A stretch of 44,800 nucleotides of DNA, taken from positions 1-44,800 of the forward strand of contig JAFRLQ010000133.1 of NCBI GenBank assembly GCA_017431145.1, given 5' to 3'. Origin of the DNA: Clostridia bacterium (GTDB taxonomy: Bacteria > Bacillota > Clostridia > Christensenellales > Maliibacteriaceae). The first letter of the stretch is position 1; every line of letters starts with the position of its first letter. The notes beneath the pieces are model-generated. The model saw only the letters and a program-made list of their open reading frames with translations, had not been told where the DNA came from and made no database searches. A program made the position numbers and the translations under genes. This document shows positions 40,501-44,800 of the stretch, in pieces.

Positions 40501-41179
40501 GGTCACGGAAGGGCAGGTCATCGAAGCCGGTGATGAGCTGACGGAAGGTTCCGTCAACCCGCACGACATTCTGACGATCCGCGGAATCAAGGGCGTTCAG
40601 AGTTATCTGATCCGCGAGGTGCAGGTCGTTTACCGCCTGCAGGGTGTATCGATCTCCGACAAGCATATCGAGGTGATCGTCCGCCAGATGCTCCGCAAGG
40701 TCAAGATCGAGGAAGCGGGAGACACGTCGATGCTTCCCGGAAGCCTGGTCGACATCTTCAAGTTCGAAGAGGAGAACCTCAAGGCGTTCCAGAACGGCGG
40801 AAAGCCGGCGATCGCGAAGCGTGTCCTGCTGGGCATCACCAAGGCAGCGCTGGCAACTGACAGCTTCCTGTCTGCGGCAAGCTTCCAGGAGACGACCCGT
40901 GTTCTGACGGAAGCGGCGATCAAGGGAAAGACGGACGAACTGCTCGGACTGAAGGAGAACGTCATCATCGGAAAACTGATCCCCGCCGGAACCGGTATGA
41001 AGCGGTACCGTGACATCCGGATCGAGACGGTTGGAAACGGCGTCATGCAGGAAGCCATGGACACAGCTGTCCAGGAGAAAGCAGAGACGCAGGATGACGA
41101 TCTTGACACAGACGATCTGGAAGTCATCTCTTTCGATGACAATCTGAATCTGGACGAGATCCCGGATTTCGATATCTGA
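37523..41179 (+). CDS. rpoC: DNA-directed RNA polymerase subunit beta'
   Basis: A 1218-residue beta' subunit. The N-terminal zinc ribbon is [20 protein letters not shown] (37692-37751), the catalytic magnesium loop is [12 protein letters not shown] near 38866-38900, and the second zinc site includes [13 protein letters not shown] near 40142-40180. The bridge helix and trigger loop region around [19 protein letters not shown] is present. The start is TTG at 37523 with AAGGAG 10 nt upstream; the Firmicutes-type N-terminus ([15 protein letters not shown]) follows. The C-terminus is Asp-rich ([11 protein letters not shown]). It is co-transcribed with rpoB. No terminator is evident before the rpsL promoter. 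Confidence 0.97.
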   Translation: MPELNNFDSMLIGLASPEKILEWSYGEVKKPETINYRTLKPERDGLFCERIFGPTKDWECHCGKYKRIRYKGIICDKCGVEVTRSKVRRERMGHIKLAAPVSHIWYFKGTPSRMGLLLDVSPRALDRVLYFAMYIVIDPGTTDLQYGELLSDKDYNEKIETYGAGSFKAGMGAEAVKEMLQAIDLEKLSKELKEEAAKLTGQKRLRVVKRLEVVEAFRQSGNDPTWMIMDVVPVIPPELRPMVQLDGDRFATSDLNDLYRRVINRNNRLKRLLELGAPGIIVRNEKRMLQEAVDALIDNGRRGKAVTGPGNRQLKSLSDMLRGKQGRFRQNLLGKRVDYSGRSVIVVGPDLKMYQCGLPKEMALELFKPFVMKKLVESQDASNIKSAKRMVERSHPKVWDVLESVISEHPVLLNRAPTLHRLGIQAFEPVLVEGRAIRLHPLVCKAFNADFDGDQMAVHVPLSVEAQAEARFLMLSAHNILKPQDGKPVTVPTQDMILGSYYLTVIRPGAKGEGSIFADTNEAIKAYQTGVIDLQAQIKVRLEREWNGEMRHKIVDTSVGYILFNEAVPQDIGFVDRTDPDNLFTFEINEKVDSDRLGEIVDMCYHTHGPTKTCEVLDNIKHLGYMYSTKGALTVSVMDIKVPEAKKAIIDEAEKAVAKTTRQYRRGMINEESRYKDIVEIWTNATDRVTAELKNSMDPFNPIFMMANSGARGNMNQIRQLAGMRGLMANTSGKIVEMPIRANFREGLNVLEFFISSHGTRKGMADTALRTADSGYLTRRLVDVSQETIVQEIDCYESAGEVPRGIEVSAIMNGAAVIESLSDRIMGRVSVNDIADPVTGEIIVHAQEIITTEMANQIEAAGIETVSVRSVLSCRCPHGVCARCYGANLATGSLVDVGEAVGIIAAQSIGEPGTQLTMRTFHTGGVASSEDITQGLPRVEELFEARKPKGQAVISEISGTISFEENRNRNEITVTGEDGDSKTYLIPFGSRLKVTEGQVIEAGDELTEGSVNPHDILTIRGIKGVQSYLIREVQVVYRLQGVSISDKHIEVIVRQMLRKVKIEEAGDTSMLPGSLVDIFKFEEENLKAFQNGGKPAIAKRVLLGITKAALATDSFLSAASFQETTRVLTEAAIKGKTDELLGLKENVIIGKLIPAGTGMKRYRDIRIETVGNGVMQEAMDTAVQEKAETQDDDLDTDDLEVISFDDNLNLDEIPDFDI

Positions 41180-41238
41180 TCGCTGTAAAAAGGCATAGCA
41201 ATGCGTGAAAAAGCGCAAACGGCGAAAGAGAATGGCTG

Positions 41239-41267
41239 TTGACATGCTATTTTACGCTTGTTATAAT
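41239..41267 (+). promoter_or_regulatory. Strong promoter of the str operon
   Basis: A full-consensus TTGACA at 41239-41244, a 17-bp spacer and full-consensus TATAAT at 41262-41267. The transcript is expected to start near 41274, about 158 nt before rpsL. Confidence 0.88.
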
Positions 41268-41273
41268 ACTGAG

Positions 41274-41431
41274 CGTGTCTGCTCACGGGCGGACCGCTTG
41301 GCATTCTGCCGGATTCTGACGGCAGAAAGGGGAACAAGTTCCCCGCAAATCTGTTTGCCGATGTCCTTCTCATTGGGTTGCGAGGAGGCATGATCGACAT
41401 AGATCTATTATGTTAAGGAGGTGGAGCGCGC
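41274..41431 (+). promoter_or_regulatory. 5' leader of rpsL with two hairpins
   Basis: Two perfect short hairpins are visible: CTGCCG (41306-41311) with CGGCAG (41320-41325), and GGGGAAC (41329-41335) with GTTCCCC (41338-41344). Between them and rpsL lies an eight-codon frame starting at ATG 41390 and ending with TAA 41414-41416, immediately at the AAGGAGG of rpsL. The arrangement suggests control of ribosomal protein synthesis, but I cannot match a known leader. Confidence 0.4.
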
Positions 41432-41809
41432 GTGCCCACAATTAACCAGTTGATCCGTAAGGGACGTGAAAAGGTTGTTTACAAATCTAACGTACCGATC
41501 CTGCAGCAGTGCCCCCAGAAACGCGGGGTATGCCTGGCTGTTCGTACGATGACGCCTAAAAAGCCGAATTCTGCTCTTAGAAAGATCGCTCGTGTGCGTC
41601 TTACCAACCTGGAGGAAGGTACTGCTTATATTCCTGGCATCGGTCATAATCTGCAGGAGCACTCTGTTGTTCTGATCCGCGGAGGCCGTGTTAAGGACCT
41701 GCCCGGTGTTCGCTACCACATCATCCGTGGTGCGCTTGATACCGCCGGCGTGGCAGATCGTCGTCAGGGAAGAAGTCTCTACGGCGCAAAGAAACCCAAG
41801 AAATCATAA
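41432..41809 (+). CDS. rpsL: 30S ribosomal protein S12
   Basis: A 125-residue S12, a decoding-centre protein of the small subunit. The start is GTG at 41432 with TAAGGAGGT upstream. The conserved [11 protein letters not shown] and [12 protein letters not shown] loops are intact, with lysines at the two positions where streptomycin resistance mutations occur, so a sensitive (wild-type) form is predicted. It opens the str operon behind its own strong promoter. The L7Ae-like ybxF/rplGB gene often found between rpoC and rpsL in Firmicutes is absent. Confidence 0.97.
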   Translation: MPTINQLIRKGREKVVYKSNVPILQQCPQKRGVCLAVRTMTPKKPNSALRKIARVRLTNLEEGTAYIPGIGHNLQEHSVVLIRGGRVKDLPGVRYHIIRGALDTAGVADRRQGRSLYGAKKPKKS

Positions 41810-41967
41810 CTTGGGCTTTATGCAGATGATGAACGCTGCGATGCTGTGACTCGCGGATGGGACGCGTTGAGTGTTGCACACAGCAGAACAGTGTGAAGTG
41901 ATTTGCATGCAACATTGAGATGGAACAAATTACGACGAAACTACACGCATGAAAAGGAGGGACAGTC
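41810..41967 (+). other. rpsL-rpsG spacer, possible S7 feedback site
   Basis: The 158-nt spacer carries no gene. Short complementary segments are visible, for example CACAC/GTGTG around 41877-41900. In Escherichia coli the corresponding spacer contains the S7 binding site that controls the operon; whether this spacer does the same cannot be judged from the sequence alone. Confidence 0.25.
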
Positions 41968-42438
41968 ATGCCCAGACGCGGTAATGTACCAAAGCGCGAA
42001 GTATTGCCGGATCCTATTTACGGCAACACGATTGTAACCAAACTGATCAACAACATTATGCTTGACGGAAAACGCGGCACTGCGCAGCGCATCACCTACG
42101 GCGCGTTCGAGAGAATCGAGAACCGCACAGGCAAGCCTGCAATGGACGTTTTCAATGATTGCCTGAACAATATTCTCCCCGTACTGGAGACCAAATCCCG
42201 TCGCGTCGGCGGACAGAACTACCAGGTTCCCCTGGAGATCCGTCCGGAGCGCCGTCAGACGCTGGCTCTTCGCTGGCTCGTCGACTTCGCGCGCAACCGC
42301 AGCGAGCGTACGATGGAAGAACGTCTCGCGGCTGAGATCATGGATGCTGCGAACAACACAGGCAACACCGTGAAGCGCAAGGAAGATGTGCACCGTATGG
42401 CAGAAGCCAACAAGGCGTTTGCACACTTCCGCTGGTAA
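41968..42438 (+). CDS. rpsG: 30S ribosomal protein S7
   Basis: A 156-residue S7, which nucleates assembly of the 30S head by binding 16S rRNA. It begins [16 protein letters not shown] and ends [10 protein letters not shown], both typical for the family, and has the standard length. AAAAGGAGGG lies before the ATG at 41968. It is the second gene of the str operon, separated from fusA by 103 nt that contain a weak CCCGCT/AGCGGG pairing but no T run. Confidence 0.97.
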   Translation: MPRRGNVPKREVLPDPIYGNTIVTKLINNIMLDGKRGTAQRITYGAFERIENRTGKPAMDVFNDCLNNILPVLETKSRRVGGQNYQVPLEIRPERRQTLALRWLVDFARNRSERTMEERLAAEIMDAANNTGNTVKRKEDVHRMAEANKAFAHFRW

Positions 42439-42541
42439 TCTGTACCGGCAAAAAAGATATACCCGCTCCTGCTGAAGAAGAAGCGGCAAAAGCGGGACTT
42501 GATGGATGGCAAAGGATATCAATCGGGAAGGAGGGAAAGCC

Positions 42542-44620
42542 ATGTCAAGAGAAATTGCACTTGATCTGATCAGAAACATCGGTATCATGGCACATATCGA
42601 TGCGGGAAAAACGACTACGACTGAACGAATTCTGTATTATACGGGCAGAGTACACCGGATGGGTGAAACACACGAAGGTGCGGCCACGATGGACTGGATG
42701 GTTCAGGAACAGGAACGCGGGATCACGATTACATCTGCTGCGACAACCTGTATGTGGAACGGACACCGCATCAATATCATCGATACCCCCGGACATGTGG
42801 ATTTTACAGTTGAGGTGGAGCGTTCCCTTCGGGTTCTCGATGGAGCGGTTGCAGTGTTTTGTGCGAAGGGCGGGGTCGAGCCACAGAGCGAGACCGTATG
42901 GCACCAGGCTACAAAATACGAGGTTCCGAGGATCGCCTATGTGAACAAAATGGACATCATGGGCGCAGATTTCTATCGTGTCGTCGATATGATGCGCGAC
43001 AGACTCGGCGCAAACGCAGTTCCTTTGCAGCTTCCCATCGGACAGGAAGAGAGTTTTGTAGGGATCATCGATCTGCTGGACATGGACTCTGTTCAGTATT
43101 TTGACGAAATGGGTTCCGACATGCGTATCCTGGAGATTCCGGAAGACATGCGGGACAAGGCGGAAGAATACAGAACGCAGCTCCTTGAAAGCATCAGTGA
43201 ATTCGATGAGGAAATCATGGAGATGTATCTGGAGGGAGAAGAGATCCCGAAGGAGAAACTTGTGGCGGCGATCCGCAAAGCAACGATCGCGGGCGATTTC
43301 GTCCCGGTGCTCTGCGGTACATCCTACCGCAACAAAGGCGTGCAGAAACTGCTCGATGCAATCGTGGATTATCTGCCGTCTCCGCTGGATATCCCTGCGA
43401 TCACAGGACACAATCCGAGCAAAACGAAGGAGGAGGTCATCCGCCACGCGAGTGATGACGAGCCGTTCTCCGCTCTCGCGTTCAAGATCGTAGCGGATCC
43501 GTTTGTTGGAAAGCTGGCATTCTTCAGAGTCTATTCCGGAGTGCTGAAAAACGGTTCCTACATTTATAACTCGACAAAAGGGAAACGTGAACGCGTCGGA
43601 AGGATCCTTCTGATGCACGCGAATCACCGCGAAGACGTCGATGAAGTCCGCACGGGCGACATCGCAGCGATGGTGGGACTGAAAGAGACCGGAACAGGAG
43701 ACACGCTGTGTGCAGAAAACGCGCAGGTTCTGCTGGAATCCATGGAGTTTCCGGATCCCGTCATCCAGGTCGCGATCGAACCGAAGACCAAAGCAGGTCA
43801 GGAGAAGATGGCAACCGCGCTGATCCGTCTGGCGGAAGAGGATCCCACATTCAAGACATACACGAATCCCGAAACAGGTCAGACCATCATCGCCGGAATG
43901 GGCGAGCTGCATCTTGAGATCATCGTTGACCGTCTGCTTCGTGAATTCAAAGTCGAGGCAACAGTCGGCAATCCTCAGGTCGCATACAGAGAAACGCTTC
44001 GCAAAGCGGTCATGCATTCCGAGGGAAGGTTCGTGCGTCAGAGCGGCGGACATGGCCAGTATGGTCATTGCATCGTCGACTTTGAGCCGACAGAACCCGG
44101 CAGTGGATTCACATTTGAAAGCAAGATCGTCGGCGGAACTGTGCCGAAAGAGTACATTCAGCCGATCTGCGACGGAATCGCGGAGGCAGCAAAGAGCGGT
44201 CTGATGGGCGGATATGAAGTTGTTGATTTCAAGGCGACGCTGATCGACGGTTCTTATCACGAGGTCGACTCGAATGAGAACGCGTTCAAGGTCGCAGGAT
44301 CGATGGCTTTCAAAGCCGCGATGGAGAAGAGCGGCATGACGCTGCTTGAACCCACAATGAAAGTCGAGGTTGTTTTGCCGGAAGAGTTCATGGGAGATAT
44401 CATGGGCAATCTGACAGCTCGACGTGGACAGATCGAAGGCTCCGAACCCAGAGGCTCAGCGCAGATCGTTCATGCAATGGTCCCGCTGGCTGAGATGTTC
44501 GGCTACGCAACAGATCTTCGAAGCCGCACGCACGGCCGTGCGACATTCACAATGCAGTTTTCACACTATCAGCCGGTTCCGCACGGAATTGCATCGAAGC
44601 TTCTGGGAATCGCTGATTAA
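42542..44620 (+). CDS. fusA: Elongation factor G
   Basis: A 692-residue EF-G, the GTPase that drives ribosomal translocation. G1 is [14 protein letters not shown]3 is DTPGHVDF and G4 is NKMD; domain IV and V segments ([22 protein letters not shown]) are intact and the length is standard. The ATG at 42542 is chosen over the upstream ATG at 42506 because AAGGAGG (42528-42534) precedes it and [15 protein letters not shown] is the normal N-terminus. tuf starts 43 nt downstream, completing the rpsL-rpsG-fusA-tuf order. Confidence 0.97.
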   Translation: MSREIALDLIRNIGIMAHIDAGKTTTTERILYYTGRVHRMGETHEGAATMDWMVQEQERGITITSAATTCMWNGHRINIIDTPGHVDFTVEVERSLRVLDGAVAVFCAKGGVEPQSETVWHQATKYEVPRIAYVNKMDIMGADFYRVVDMMRDRLGANAVPLQLPIGQEESFVGIIDLLDMDSVQYFDEMGSDMRILEIPEDMRDKAEEYRTQLLESISEFDEEIMEMYLEGEEIPKEKLVAAIRKATIAGDFVPVLCGTSYRNKGVQKLLDAIVDYLPSPLDIPAITGHNPSKTKEEVIRHASDDEPFSALAFKIVADPFVGKLAFFRVYSGVLKNGSYIYNSTKGKRERVGRILLMHANHREDVDEVRTGDIAAMVGLKETGTGDTLCAENAQVLLESMEFPDPVIQVAIEPKTKAGQEKMATALIRLAEEDPTFKTYTNPETGQTIIAGMGELHLEIIVDRLLREFKVEATVGNPQVAYRETLRKAVMHSEGRFVRQSGGHGQYGHCIVDFEPTEPGSGFTFESKIVGGTVPKEYIQPICDGIAEAAKSGLMGGYEVVDFKATLIDGSYHEVDSNENAFKVAGSMAFKAAMEKSGMTLLEPTMKVEVVLPEEFMGDIMGNLTARRGQIEGSEPRGSAQIVHAMVPLAEMFGYATDLRSRTHGRATFTMQFSHYQPVPHGIASKLLGIAD

Positions 44621-44663
44621 AAAGTGCAAACAATACGTTATGAATCAATAAGGAGAAAAAGAA

Positions 44664-44800
44664 ATGGCAAAGGCTAAATTCGAACGCACGAAGCCGCATG
44701 TCAACATTGGAACGATCGGACACGTTGACCACGGCAAGACGACACTGACAGCAGCGATCACGATGGCACTTGCACAGAAGGGCCAGGCAGCCGCGATGCG
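44664..44800 (+). CDS. tuf: Elongation factor Tu (partial, cut by window end)
   Basis: The first 45 codons of EF-Tu. The sequence starts [20 protein letters not shown] and contains the G1 loop [20 protein letters not shown] lies before the ATG. The gene runs off the right edge. It is the last visible gene of the str operon. Confidence 0.95.
   Translation, partial: MAKAKFERTKPHVNIGTIGHVDHGKTTLTAAITMALAQKGQAAAM

Noticed and set aside
37502-41245. A 1247-codon open frame on the strand opposite rpoC, and similar long antisense frames opposite rpoB (34224-37241) and the giant gene (3527-6229)
   Set aside because: They are shadows caused by the codon bias of highly expressed or Glu-rich genes: no ribosome site, no sensible composition and no recognisable domain, and the sense genes are certain.

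Overview
The window looks like a chromosomal segment of a low-to-mid GC Gram-positive (Firmicutes), most likely an uncultured Clostridia-type gut bacterium. Grounds: strong AGGAGG-type ribosome sites, frequent TTG and GTG starts, sigma-A type promoters, a DnaD-type/DnaI-type primosome pair, a DUF951 gene, LysM-G5-M23 wall hydrolases, an L,D-transpeptidase, and the rpoB-rpoC / rpsL-rpsG-fusA-tuf block. No mobile element, CRISPR array, tRNA or rRNA was seen. The species cannot be named from the sequence alone.

Layout. (1) 1-3.4 kb: a minus-strand membrane protein with a long acidic tail, divergent from an ECF sigma factor that overlaps a membrane-anchored putative anti-sigma factor. (2) 3.5-12.7 kb, plus strand: a 1812-residue glutamate-rich repeat protein of unknown function, a 64-residue membrane protein, an MFS transporter, a bacterial PH-domain protein, tartronate semialdehyde reductase (garR) and a P-loop small-molecule kinase. 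(3) 12.8-22.3 kb, minus strand: a tightly packed nine-gene run reading DnaD-like protein, DnaC/DnaI-type helicase loader, two PfkB kinases, an L,D-transpeptidase and four more PfkB kinases. Six PfkB paralogues in one transcription unit with replication genes is the most unusual architecture here. (4) 22.4-26.5 kb, plus strand: two tandem paralogous cell-wall hydrolases, each with its own promoter. (5) 26.5-27.9 kb, minus strand: YchF and a GIY-YIG protein. (6) 28.0-33.4 kb, plus strand: DUF951, a signal peptidase I with a 300-residue N-terminal extension, a secernin-like C69 peptidase with Ser in place of the expected Cys, a D-2-hydroxyacid dehydrogenase and a DUF362 protein. (7) 33.4-44.8 kb, plus strand: rpoB, rpoC, rpsL, rpsG, fusA and the start of tuf.

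Functional links. GarR, the D-2-hydroxyacid dehydrogenase and the kinases are consistent with metabolism of small hydroxyacids and sugars, but no substrate is fixed by the sequence. The rpoB upstream region (33.4-33.74 kb) contains a terminator, a forward promoter, a structured leader and a good reverse promoter that together could make a roughly 155-nt antisense-strand small RNA. The usual rplKAJL genes do not precede rpoB. The str operon (rpsL onward) has a perfect-consensus promoter of its own. The best candidates for something undescribed are the PfkB array, the giant acidic repeat protein and the rpoB-upstream RNA element; each is argued below as inference, not as established fact.
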